Shown here: one piece after another, positions 1 through 7,345 of the stretch | Layout: each line of letters opens with the position of its first letter | Position numbering within the stretch: position 1 is the stretch's first letter | Source: Thiobacillus sp. UBA2186 | GTDB taxonomy: Bacteria > Pseudomonadota > Gammaproteobacteria > Burkholderiales > Thiobacillaceae | Direction of reading: 5' to 3' | NCBI GenBank assembly: GCA_002327405.1 | Contig: DCVO01000051.1 | Location: forward strand, 1-12,811 | DNA length: 12,811 nucleotides | Position numbers and translations under genes: made by a program | Notes under the pieces: model-generated | Databases searched by the model: none | Told to the model about the DNA's origin: nothing | Seen by the model: only the letters and a program-made list of their open reading frames with translations

Positions 1-632
1 TCGCGCTGGGTGTTCTCGATGACCTTGGCCGCCTCGGCCACCTTGATGCTGGTGGCGCGGTGCACGCCCGCGCCGATGATGGCTTCGTAGAGCTGGGCGA
101 CGCGTTCGAGGGTATCGGCGTCGTCTCCGGACACCACCTTCACCACGGTTTTCACGGTGTGCACCTTGTCGCCGGGGTTGACCCGCTCGGGCGAGTAGCC
201 GACGTGGAAGTCCTGCCGCCATTTCAGCCCCGATTCGCGCTCCAGCACCGGGATGCAGATTTCCTCGGTGGCGCCGGGATAGACGGTGGATTCGTAGATC
301 ACCGTCGCGCCCTTGCGCAGGTAACGGCCGGCCGTCACTGAAGCGCCGACGAGCGGCGCGAAATCGGGCTGGTGTGCCGCGTCGACGGGGGTGGGCACGG
401 CGATGATGATGCAGTCGGCACGCCGAAGTTCTTCGGCGTCGCTCGTCACGGTGAGCCGCGTGGCGGCACGCATGTCCTCGGAAGCGACCTCGCCGGCCGG
501 ATCGCAGTGCTTCCTGTAACTCTGGATCTTGGCCTCGGACAGGTCGAAGCCGATGGTGTCGAAGCGCTTGCCGAATTCGACGGCAAGCGGCAGGCCGACG
601 TAGCCCAGGCCGATGATCGCGATGGTGGTCAT
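1..632 (-). CDS. tviB: Nucleotide-sugar dehydrogenase, TviB/WbpO family (3' part cut by window edge)
   Basis: This enzyme probably oxidises a UDP-N-acetylhexosamine (UDP-GlcNAc or UDP-GalNAc) to its uronic acid with NAD+, in the cytoplasm, for a surface polysaccharide. The first 210 codons are visible, about half of the usual 420-430. The ATG at 632 is followed by a Rossmann motif (IGLGYVGLPLA, residues 7-17), the loop VPTPVD near residue 79, YESTVYPGATEE near 113, GYSPERVNPGD near 145, and EAAKVIENTQR at the edge. The YESTVYPG and GYSPERxNPGD blocks closely resemble Salmonella TviB from memory, which favours TviB/WbpO over UDP-glucose dehydrogenase. The active-site Cys lies outside the window. 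It starts 21 bases after the glycosyltransferase stop, so it is the last visible gene of a minus-strand operon. The ribosome site is weak. The exact sugar cannot be told. Confidence 0.88.
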   Translation of the reverse strand, partial: MTTIAIIGLGYVGLPLAVEFGKRFDTIGFDLSEAKIQSYRKHCDPAGEVASEDMRAATRLTVTSDAEELRRADCIIIAVPTPVDAAHQPDFAPLVGASVTAGRYLRKGATVIYESTVYPGATEEICIPVLERESGLKWRQDFHVGYSPERVNPGDKVHTVKTVVKVVSGDDADTLERVAQLYEAIIGAGVHRATSIKVAEAAKVIENTQR

Positions 633-653
633 GTTCGCTTGTTTTGTGGGTTG

Positions 654-1805
654 TCAGTCCGCTAGTTTAAGGGATGCGGCGGCTTGTTCGTAGAGCGCGA
701 GGGTGCGGTCGAGCATGTTTTTGAGGGTGTAGGGGTTGTCCCGGCTTGCCGGGACGGGGCTTTCCAGCAATTTCGCTACCGTGGCGACCAATCGCTCGAG
801 GTTTTCGGGCTCGACCCTGCCGGCCGGATAGAGCGTGCGCAGGATTTCGCTCACGCCGCCATGGTCGTAGCCCGCCACCGGCACGCCCATGCACAATGCT
901 TCGAGCACGGTGCGGCCGAAGGACTCGGGTTTGGTGGAAAGCGAGAGCACGATGTCGGAAACGGCATAGATTTCGCGGATATCGTGGCGCGCGCCGGTGA
1001 AGGTCATGGCATCGTCGAGTCCGCGGTCATGCGCGGCCTGGCGGATTTCCGCGGCATAGCCCTGGCGGTTGGGATCTTCGCCGCCGACGATCAGGCCGTG
1101 CACGTTCATGCCTTGCGCGCGCAATCGCGCGATCAGTTCGATGAATTCATGGTGCCCTTTCAGACGCGTGATGCGTCCGGGCAGGCACAGGATTTTCTTG
1201 CCGGCCAGGTGCGGATATTCCGCCTGCCAGGCCTTGAGCCATTCCGGTGTCGGCTTGAAGCCGTAGGGGAATTCGGCCGGTTCGACGCCGCGCGGAATCA
1301 GTTCGATGCGTTGGTGTTCGATCTGGGGGTAGTTCTGCACAATATAGTTTCGTGCGGCTTCGGACACGGCAATGACTTTCTCGCCCTTGACCATCACCGC
1401 GCTGTAGGCGTTGACCGAGTACAGCCCATGGACGGTGGTGATGAAGCGCGGCCGGGTCTTGGGATTCATGCCTTTCCAGGCCAGGTAGCAGATCCAGGCC
1501 GGCATGCGCGAGCGGGCGTGCAGGATGTCCACCTTGTTGGCGATCAGGAAACGCCGCAGCACGGGAACCAGGCGCAGGGTCCAGGGGCTTTTCCTGCCGA
1601 TGTCCCAGGTGACGTGTTCGCTGCCTTCGCTCAGCAGCCGGTCGACCAGGCGGCCGCCGGACGAGATGACGATGGAGCGATGGCCGTGCTCGACGAGATG
1701 CTTGCCGATTTCCAGGGTGCCGCGCTCGACGCCGCCGGACTGCAGGGCGGGCAGGGTCTGTACCACGGTCAGCTTGCGCGACTTTATTGCGGAGTGCTCA
1801 GGCAT
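654..1805 (-). CDS. Glycosyltransferase family 4 (GT-B fold)
   Basis: A 383-residue retaining GT4 glycosyltransferase that probably moves a sugar from a nucleotide donor to a lipid-linked glycan at the inner face of the membrane. The N-terminal acceptor domain carries GGVERG (residues 24-29). The C-terminal donor domain has GRITRLKGH and the E-x7-E signature ESFGRTVLE near residues 294-302, followed by GVPVAGYDHGG. I start it at ATG 1805, because family members begin with a short lead into KLTVVQTLPALQSGGVERG. The frame stays open further upstream, but that stretch is Arg/Ala-rich and lies inside the preceding gene. The start overlaps the ELM1-family stop by 22 bases, which suggests coupled translation, and the dehydrogenase follows after 21 bases. 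Acceptor and sugar are unknown. Confidence 0.9.
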   Translation of the reverse strand: MPEHSAIKSRKLTVVQTLPALQSGGVERGTLEIGKHLVEHGHRSIVISSGGRLVDRLLSEGSEHVTWDIGRKSPWTLRLVPVLRRFLIANKVDILHARSRMPAWICYLAWKGMNPKTRPRFITTVHGLYSVNAYSAVMVKGEKVIAVSEAARNYIVQNYPQIEHQRIELIPRGVEPAEFPYGFKPTPEWLKAWQAEYPHLAGKKILCLPGRITRLKGHHEFIELIARLRAQGMNVHGLIVGGEDPNRQGYAAEIRQAAHDRGLDDAMTFTGARHDIREIYAVSDIVLSLSTKPESFGRTVLEALCMGVPVAGYDHGGVSEILRTLYPAGRVEPENLERLVATVAKLLESPVPASRDNPYTLKNMLDRTLALYEQAAASLKLAD

Positions 1806-2692
1806 CGCAGCAATTGCCGGGCGCAGCGCCCGGCCTCGTTCAGGGGGTGATCGTTGGGCGGCAGCGCTCCGCTGCGTTCCCATTCGGGAAAGCCGGCCAG
1901 GCGTTTTTGCCGGAGCAGTTTTTCCAGCCCGCGTGCCACGCGCCCGGGTTTGGCGTAGGGCAGTTCGAAACAGCCCACGGCGGCGCCCGAAGTCAGCGCC
2001 TCGTAAACCATGGACGCGCTGTCGGGCGTGACCCAGACCTGGGCGGCTTGCGCCAGTTGTTCCGGCAGCCAGCCGGGGGATACCGCTTCGTGGTCCACGG
2101 CTTTGATATTGGGCAGGCCGAGCTTGCCCAGGTCGGCAAGAAAACCCGCCGGCGTGCGGCGCGAGGTCGTCAGCTGCCAGTCGATTTCAGGATGGTGCAG
2201 GGCGATCAGGTGAATCTGCTTGAGCAGCGCGGTTTCGCTCCAGCCGTATTCGGCCGAGGGCCCGCCGATCAGCATCAGTCCGCGGCGTTCGTCCTGCGCC
2301 GAGCTTTGCCGGACGCGGTTGATCGGGCCCTGGGTGGACAGGACCCGGTCGCTTTCGGCCAGCCCGTCGTGAGCCGGCGCAATCACCCAGTCGAACCACG
2401 ACAAGGGCAGCGAGGGCTTCATCAGCACGGCGACCTTGCCGCCATGCGCGCGCCGTGCCGCCAGCATGGGCCAGTGCGTGCCATGGCCCGCGCCGATGAT
2501 GAGGTCGGGCCTGGGTAGGCTTTTGCCGGGCGGGAAGCGGCCGAGCAGCCAGGAAAAGCAATGCGGCCAGCCCTTGTCGACGCGCAGGGTTTCCACCTTG
2601 CAGGGCGCCAGCCGGCATAGCGCTTCGGCAAGCCCGAGCGACTGGTTGTCGTGCCCGCGCTTGCCGTCGGTGAAGCGCCAGATGGTCAGCAT
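1784..2692 (-). CDS. Mitochondrial-fission ELM1 family protein (GT-B-like)
   Basis: A 302-residue member of the bacterial ELM1 family, named after a plant mitochondrial fission protein. In bacteria these are poorly characterised and are thought to be glycosyltransferase-like; the role in envelope polysaccharide or LPS synthesis is inferred here from its neighbours. The N-terminus WRFTDGKRGHDNQS is typical, followed by DLIIGAGHGTHWP (residues 63-75), PSLPLSWFDWVIAPAHDG (93-110), a central LMLIGGPSAEYGW and the C-terminal VTPDSASMVYEALTSG, which resembles a nucleotide-sugar-binding site of GT-B enzymes. The ATG at 2692 fits the family start; an in-frame TTG at 2719 would add nine residues with no family match. 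It is the first gene of the polysaccharide operon, just downstream of the REP-like element. Confidence 0.85.
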   Translation of the reverse strand: MLTIWRFTDGKRGHDNQSLGLAEALCRLAPCKVETLRVDKGWPHCFSWLLGRFPPGKSLPRPDLIIGAGHGTHWPMLAARRAHGGKVAVLMKPSLPLSWFDWVIAPAHDGLAESDRVLSTQGPINRVRQSSAQDERRGLMLIGGPSAEYGWSETALLKQIHLIALHHPEIDWQLTTSRRTPAGFLADLGKLGLPNIKAVDHEAVSPGWLPEQLAQAAQVWVTPDSASMVYEALTSGAAVGCFELPYAKPGRVARGLEKLLRQKRLAGFPEWERSGALPPNDHPLNEAGRCARQLLRCLSTPQ

Positions 2693-2730
2693 GGGGACGC
2701 ATTCCCCGTGCTCCGGCAAAGAGCAGCGTT

Positions 2731-2835
2731 ACCCCACCCCCACCCTCCCCTGCAAGAGGGGAGGGAATGATTGGGGCGGCCGTGAGATTTGCTCCTCCCC
2801 CGCTCGCCGGGGGAGGTTGGGAGGGGGTAGGTGTT
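2731..2835. repeat. REP-like double-hairpin element
   Basis: A C-rich then G-rich stretch fills most of the gap between thiO and the ELM1-family gene. It contains two perfect hairpins of the same shape, each with a 9-bp stem and 5-base loop: CCCTCCCCT (2743-2751) pairing with 2757-2765, and CCTCCCCCG (2794-2802) pairing with 2808-2816. The outer flanks (ACCCCCACCC on the left, GGGAGGGGGT on the right) are also nearly complementary, so the whole may fold as a cruciform with two arms. This is the build of interspersed REP/BIME elements found in many proteobacterial genomes. There is no T tract, so it is not a classical terminator, though it could protect the thiO transcript end. Confidence 0.75.
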
Positions 2836-2842
2836 GTTTGCT

Positions 2843-3934
2843 TTAATCATGCGCCACTTCGTCTTTAAGCCATTTTCTGCCCAATGCAGCATCCCATGTG
2901 TAGGGCGCGGGATCGAGGTGTGGGGAGGAGCCCAACATCAGTTCCGCCAGAAGCCGGCTGCCGGCGGGCGCCATGGTGACGCCGTAGCGGAAATGCCCGC
3001 TGCTGACCCAGACGTTGTCAAAGTCGGGATGGCGGTCGATGACCGGGATGTTGTCAGGGCTGCCGGGGCGCAGGCCGGCCCAGGAACGGACGGGGGCGTG
3101 GGCGCGCAAGCCGGGGAGCAGATTGCAGGCGGCCTCGTGCAGCTTTTGCAGGATTTCGGGCGTGGTGGAGGCGTCGAAGCCGGCATCTTCCAGCGTACTG
3201 CCGGCAAGCAGGTGCCCGTCCCGGCGCGGCACCAGGTAGAGGCCGTCCTGATAAAGAATATGCTCAAGCGCATGGTTGCCGGGCGCATACAGCAGCATCT
3301 GCCCGCGCACGGGGCGGACATGGGGCACGGGGGCCATGCCGGCAAGCGCCTGCCCGGCCCAGGCGCCGCCCGCCCAGACGAAGACGTCGGCGGCGTATTC
3401 GGCCTGGCCTGCCATGGCCGCAACCGCCTTCCGCCCTTCCCGGCGCAGCCCGGTGATTTCGCAATCCGGCAGGATCCTGCCGGATTGCGCGGTGATGGCC
3501 GCAGCCAGCGCCGCAAGCAGGCGGGGATTGCGCAACTGGGCCACCGCCGGCAGCCACAGGCGGTTTCCGCCCAGTGATTCGGCAGGGAAATCGTGCCGCC
3601 TGCACCACGCCAGCCCGGCTTGCCGTGTCTGCGGCGCGAGGATTTCCATGCCGCAGGCCCAGTATTCCGGATCGATGCCGGACAGCCGCTTGACTTCCGC
3701 CGCCCACTCCGGCCAGGCCCGCATGCCTTCCATCGCCAGGCGGTTGACGGCCTCGTCATAATCCCAGGGCAGCAAGGGGCAGAGAATGCCGGCGCCCGCC
3801 CACGTGGATTGCCCGGGGTGGCTCAGGTCGGCAAGGGTGACGCCGTGGCCCTGCTGCAAAAGCAGGTAAGCCGTGCTCAAGCCGGCGACGCCGCCGCCGA
3901 TAATGAAGAAGTTCTGCTTCAAGCTGGATTCCAA
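2843..3934 (-). CDS. thiO: Glycine oxidase ThiO (FAD-dependent amino-acid oxidase)
   Basis: ThiO oxidises glycine with O2 and FAD to iminoacetate (dehydroglycine), which feeds thiazole formation by ThiG in thiamine synthesis; it is cytoplasmic. The 363-residue length is normal. The dinucleotide-binding motif GGGVAG is at residues 13-18, followed by WAGAGIL near 45-51, a family feature. The C-terminal blocks AGLRPGSPDNIPVID and SSGHFRYG (about 311-318) match the DAO/ThiO active-site region. No ATG is available: the start is TTG at 3934 or possibly TTG at 3922, which has GGA about 7 bases upstream. A good extended -10 lies only about 13-18 bases upstream of TTG 3934. No other thi gene is in the window. 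A less likely alternative is another DAO-family deaminase. Confidence 0.88.
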   Translation of the reverse strand: MESSLKQNFFIIGGGVAGLSTAYLLLQQGHGVTLADLSHPGQSTWAGAGILCPLLPWDYDEAVNRLAMEGMRAWPEWAAEVKRLSGIDPEYWACGMEILAPQTRQAGLAWCRRHDFPAESLGGNRLWLPAVAQLRNPRLLAALAAAITAQSGRILPDCEITGLRREGRKAVAAMAGQAEYAADVFVWAGGAWAGQALAGMAPVPHVRPVRGQMLLYAPGNHALEHILYQDGLYLVPRRDGHLLAGSTLEDAGFDASTTPEILQKLHEAACNLLPGLRAHAPVRSWAGLRPGSPDNIPVIDRHPDFDNVWVSSGHFRYGVTMAPAGSRLLAELMLGSSPHLDPAPYTWDAALGRKWLKDEVAHD

Positions 3935-3946
3935 TAAATTCCGCTG

Positions 3947-3955
3947 ATTCTAGCA
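3947..3955 (-). promoter_or_regulatory. Extended -10 promoter for thiO
   Basis: On the minus strand this reads TGCTAGAAT, an extended -10 (TGnTAnaaT type). The -35 position is GC-rich and poor. Transcription would start near 3940, giving a leader of only a few bases before TTG 3934 or about 18 bases before TTG 3922, which favours the inner start. Confidence 0.45.
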
Positions 3956-4027
3956 AAGCGGCCGTCTGTCCGCCGTGGCTGGGCTGTGGACGAAATCGGC
4001 CGTTAAAGTGCATAGAGGAAAAAATCG

Positions 4028-4489
4028 ATGGTGAAAACAAGCATGCCAACCGCAAAAGGCCTCAAGGGCTTTACCCTGATCGAACTGATGATCGTGATTG
4101 CCGTGATCGGCATCCTTGCGGCCATTGCCTGGCCCAATTACACGAGCTATCTGATCAAGTCGCGCAGGGCCGCGGCGCAATCGGACATGCTGCAGATCCA
4201 GCTTGCCCTGGAAAAATGGCGCGCTAATAACAACTCCTATTTGAGTGTCTTGGATCACTCAGATGACTCAACGAATCTAACCCCAGCTGATTTGGCGGAT
4301 AACCTATCCACTGCAAACACTTATTACAACTACGCCTTGCAAAAAGATTCGACTGGTGGTTCTCCTGATGCGAGTCACTACTACATTAAGGCGACTGCCC
4401 AGGCCGGGCAGGCAGGCGATACCGCCTGCAATCCACTGAACCTTGACCAGAGTAACGCCAAGGGCCCCTCCGGTTGCTGGAAGAGCTGA
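4028..4489 (+). CDS. pilE: Type IV pilin / minor pilin PilE
   Basis: A 153-residue type IV prepilin. The short basic leader ends at G14, with cleavage and N-methylation expected at F15 of GFTLIEL by PilD; Glu5 of the mature protein is E19. The hydrophobic helix (about 15-38) anchors it in the inner membrane before assembly. C134 and C150 form the C-terminal disulfide loop typical of PilE. AGAGGAA (4014-4020) is a good ribosome site for ATG 4028. It is the first gene of the five-gene cluster, divergent from thiO across 93 bases. In Pseudomonas the minor-pilin cluster ends with pilE next to ispH; here pilE comes first. The middle of the gene (about 4206-4400) is visibly richer in A+T than its 5' part. 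It could be a major pilin, but the cluster and loop type favour a minor one. Confidence 0.88.
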   Translation: MVKTSMPTAKGLKGFTLIELMIVIAVIGILAAIAWPNYTSYLIKSRRAAAQSDMLQIQLALEKWRANNNSYLSVLDHSDDSTNLTPADLADNLSTANTYYNYALQKDSTGGSPDASHYYIKATAQAGQAGDTACNPLNLDQSNAKGPSGCWKS

Positions 4490-4491
4490 GC

Positions 4492-5055
4492 ATGAGCAAA
4501 AGATATCCTCAGCACGGTTTCACGCTCATCGAGCTGGTCGTCGCCATGGCGGTGTTCGGCATCCTCGTCATGATTGCCGTGCCGTCATTCACTTCGATGA
4601 TGGATTCGATCCGCGTCAAGCGCGCGGCGGACGCCATCAGCGCCTTCATGGCCAATGCCAAGTCCGAGGCGATCAAGCGCAATCGCACGGTAACGGTGGT
4701 GTTCCAGACCTCGAATAGTCACGCAACCTGGTGCGCAGGCATGGCCGCGATCAGCGACTGCGACTGCACGGGGGCTGACACCACCAAACTATGCCGGCTG
4801 GATGACAACGTGGACCGCGTGCTGACCGGCGACGCTTCGTACAGGAACATTCTGCTGACGGATTCGACCGGGAATACCGCCGACAATACGGATTTTTCCT
4901 TCAGCCCCAACCGCGGCAACGTGGATGCGGGCAGTGTGCAAGTCCAGTCCAAGAACGGGCTGAAGGTCAGGGTGGTGGTCAGCACGACTGGCCGTGTCCG
5001 TCTTTGTTCACCGAGCGGCAGCGGCAATATTGGGGGGTATGCGGTATGCAGCTGA
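4492..5055 (+). CDS. fimT: GspH/FimT-family pseudopilin
   Basis: A 187-residue minor pilin of the FimT/FimU (GspH) family, part of the priming complex that starts type IV pilus assembly. The leader MSKRYPQHG is followed by FTLIELVVAMAVFGILVMIAVPSF, with Glu5 at E14. The conserved stretch with FMANAKSEAIKRNRTV identifies the GspH/FimT family. Start ATG 4492 lies two bases after the pilE stop and is preceded by GAAGAG inside the end of pilE, so the two are probably coupled. An upstream in-frame start at 4474 would add six residues inside pilE and is less likely. Several Cys residues after position 80 (CDCTG, KLC) may form disulfides in the periplasm. Confidence 0.88.
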   Translation: MSKRYPQHGFTLIELVVAMAVFGILVMIAVPSFTSMMDSIRVKRAADAISAFMANAKSEAIKRNRTVTVVFQTSNSHATWCAGMAAISDCDCTGADTTKLCRLDDNVDRVLTGDASYRNILLTDSTGNTADNTDFSFSPNRGNVDAGSVQVQSKNGLKVRVVVSTTGRVRLCSPSGSGNIGGYAVCS

Positions 5056-5990
5056 GCAATACGCAGATTCGGATTCTGCCCGCACGATTGCGCCAGGCCG
5101 GCTTCGGTCTGGTCGAACTGCTGGTCGGTATGGCGATCGGCATGATTATCCTGGCCGCCGCCTCCACGGCACTGCTGTCCTCGCTGACCAGCAACCGCGA
5201 CAGCATCAGGATGTCCCGCCTGGACCAGGAACTGCGCCAGGTCATGACCATGATCTCGCGTGACGTTCGCCGGGCCACGGCCTGGGATCCGGCTGTCGAC
5301 GTGGCCCGCATCACCCTGTCCGACTCCCTGACCCTGTCGACCAACGCAGTCGGCGCAGCGACGGTCATCAGTACGGGCGAGAACCTCGGTGAAATCGGGG
5401 ACAAGGCTGAAGGCGGCACTCTCGTCTATTACAACGGCACCACGGTATACACCGCCACCATCGGCACCTTCGACGAGGGCAACAAACGCTACAACGTGAC
5501 GATCACCGGCACGGACTGGCCCGCCGCCGTGACGACCCTGGATGGCGTGCCCGCGGGCACCTGGAGCATCCTGCGTCCTGGTGCGACCCTTACCACTGAC
5601 GCCGTGGCCGGTACCCCGGGGGAATGTCTGCTGTTCAACTACGACATTGATGCCAGTGGCAGATATGAAAGTAACGAGTTTTACGGCTACCGCTACGATG
5701 CCACCGACGATGCCGTGGAAATCCGCACCTCCGGCGCCGGCGGCGATACCTGCACCTCGGGCGGCGCCTGGGAAAACCTGACGGACGAGAATGCCGTCGC
5801 CATCAGCGATTTCAGCGTAGACATTACGCCCGTCAGCGTGACCAGCTCGGGCATGACCGTCACCGTATGGGATTTCACCATCAGCATTACCGGCAACCTC
5901 AAAAAATCCGATGGTTCAATCGATAGTGCAGTTCAACGCACGCTCCAGGAAACCATTCGTGTCCGCAATGATGGCCTGAAAAAGACCTGA
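5046..5990 (+). CDS. pilW: Type IV pilus minor pilin PilW with EF-hand-like loop
   Basis: A 314-residue PilW-family minor pilin. The leader MQLSNTQIRILPARLRQAG is cut at G19/F20; FGLVELLVG gives Glu5 (E24), followed by the hydrophobic helix. The region SNRDSIRMSRLDQELRQV and the MISRDVRRA block are typical of PilW. ATG 5046 overlaps fimT by 10 bases and follows a G6 ribosome site at 5032-5037; the frame is open from 5004, but those codons lie in fimT. Residues 200-211 (DIDASGRYESNE) match a 12-residue EF-hand loop, with D1, D3, S5, G6, a hydrophobic residue at 8 and E12, so Ca2+ binding is plausible. It is expected to sit in the minor-pilin complex with FimT, PilX and PilV. Confidence 0.87.
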   Translation: MQLSNTQIRILPARLRQAGFGLVELLVGMAIGMIILAAASTALLSSLTSNRDSIRMSRLDQELRQVMTMISRDVRRATAWDPAVDVARITLSDSLTLSTNAVGAATVISTGENLGEIGDKAEGGTLVYYNGTTVYTATIGTFDEGNKRYNVTITGTDWPAAVTTLDGVPAGTWSILRPGATLTTDAVAGTPGECLLFNYDIDASGRYESNEFYGYRYDATDDAVEIRTSGAGGDTCTSGGAWENLTDENAVAISDFSVDITPVSVTSSGMTVTVWDFTISITGNLKKSDGSIDSAVQRTLQETIRVRNDGLKKT

Positions 5991-5992
5991 AC

Positions 5993-7333
5993 ATGAGAAG
6001 CCCGACCATGCCCATCCAATTGTCGCGCCAGCGCGGCATTTCACTGATCGTCACGCTGCTGATCACGGTGCTGCTGAGCCTGCTGGCCTTGTATGGCGCC
6101 GGCGTGCTGGTGCTCGACACCCGTTCCGCGGGCAACGATTACCGGTATCGCGAGGCGATGAATGCGGGCGAATCGGGGATCGAACAGGGTATCAGCTTGC
6201 TCAACGCCAACCGCAAGCGTATCGATGAAAATGGCTTCGACGCCGACAACGATGGCACGGTCGAAGCAGGAACGGGTGATGCTGACGTAGACGGCACGAT
6301 CGAACCTTTGGGTGGGGAGTGGACTGAGCAATGGACTACATGCACCAGCACGGCAGCGCCTTGCCTGCCGATCCGCTCGGGTGACCGCACCAACTGGCAA
6401 TATCTGACCATCAACAGTGCCCTGACCAGCCAGCCCGGCGCCGGCGGCTTTGAACTCTATCTCCTGACCCCGACGAATGGCGGCAGCAGCCGGCTGGTTT
6501 ACAACATCGTGGCGCTTGGCTACTCGGCGGACAGCATCGCCGCCAGCCCGACCACGGTTACGATCAAGCAGGGAGCCTATTTCTACCCGCTGCTGCTCGG
6601 CAATGTCAAAACCCCGATCGCGGCCGCCAGCAACATTCCGCTCAGCGGCAATTACAGCATCGTTACCAACAACAATGGCGGTGGCACGGGCGTGGCGGTC
6701 ACGGCATGGTCCGGGAACACGATCTCAACCGGGGGCAGTTTCGCGCGCTGCTACAAAGAGGAGTTCGATGACAACGGCGGCACCTGTCCTTCCGACAGTG
6801 ATTTACTAAAGTACGTAGGCCCGGAGACGTGCGATGACGACTTGTGCGGCAACGACCCCAATTTCCCGGCGGACCTGTTCAAGTTCCTGTTCGGGGTCAC
6901 CGCCCCCAATTACCAGTTGATCAAGGACCAGGCCACCGTGCTGGCGGATTGCAGCACCCTGGACGAGAATTCCTCGGGCCTCATCTGGGTCACCGGCAGC
7001 TGCAACCTGCCAAATAACGATGTGGGCAGCGTGGGAGATCCGGTGCTGCTGGTCGTTGAAGGCGGCATCCAGGCCAACGGCACTTACAATTTCTATGGCC
7101 TGATCTATCTGTTCAAATACCCAGCGCCTGGCACCATGCCGACCATCCTGTTCAACGGCAACTACCATGTGCATGGCGGCGTCTTCGTACACAATACCCT
7201 GACCCTGACGCTCAACGGTTCCTTTGTCCTTGAATATGACCAGGATGTGCTGGCGAACCTGAAGAACAGTCCTTCCGGGCGCGCGCTGGCGCGCATTCCC
7301 GGCTCCTGGTCAGACGTACAGTTACCGTTATAG
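5993..7333 (+). CDS. pilX: PilX-family minor pilin, unusually long
   Basis: A 446-residue PilX N-terminal-domain protein. After the leader (RQRG, G15) the mature end is ISLIVTLLITVLL, with Val rather than Glu at position 5, as in the GspK-like class that caps pseudopilus tips. The helix continues with the typical R-A-G-N-x-x-x-R-x-x-E-A-M-N-A-G-E-S-G pattern (about 44-62). Residues 83-104 hold two acidic loops (DADNDGTVE, DADVDGTIE) of EF-hand/thrombospondin type, possible Ca2+ sites. The rest is beta-rich with Gly/Asn repeats and several Cys, probably a beta-helix-like domain. The usual length is about 150-250, so over 200 residues are extra. It starts 2 bases after the pilW stop; ATG 6008 is an alternative start. 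Confidence 0.82.
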   Translation: MRSPTMPIQLSRQRGISLIVTLLITVLLSLLALYGAGVLVLDTRSAGNDYRYREAMNAGESGIEQGISLLNANRKRIDENGFDADNDGTVEAGTGDADVDGTIEPLGGEWTEQWTTCTSTAAPCLPIRSGDRTNWQYLTINSALTSQPGAGGFELYLLTPTNGGSSRLVYNIVALGYSADSIAASPTTVTIKQGAYFYPLLLGNVKTPIAAASNIPLSGNYSIVTNNNGGGTGVAVTAWSGNTISTGGSFARCYKEEFDDNGGTCPSDSDLLKYVGPETCDDDLCGNDPNFPADLFKFLFGVTAPNYQLIKDQATVLADCSTLDENSSGLIWVTGSCNLPNNDVGSVGDPVLLVVEGGIQANGTYNFYGLIYLFKYPAPGTMPTILFNGNYHVHGGVFVHNTLTLTLNGSFVLEYDQDVLANLKNSPSGRALARIPGSWSDVQLPL

Positions 7334-7345
7334 CAAGGAAAGATC

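Noticed and set aside
684..1850. Open frame of 388 codons on the plus strand opposite the glycosyltransferase
   Set aside because: It mirrors the minus-strand GT4 gene, has no recognisable domain, and is typical antisense openness in GC-rich DNA.
1806..1883. Longer GT4 protein starting at 1883
   Set aside because: The added 26 residues are Arg/Ala/Pro-rich, lie in the ELM1-family gene and lack family similarity.
3953..4027. Sigma-54 promoter upstream of pilE
   Set aside because: TGGC and TGG motifs near 3976 lack the GC element at the required spacing; no convincing pilE promoter could be called in this gap.
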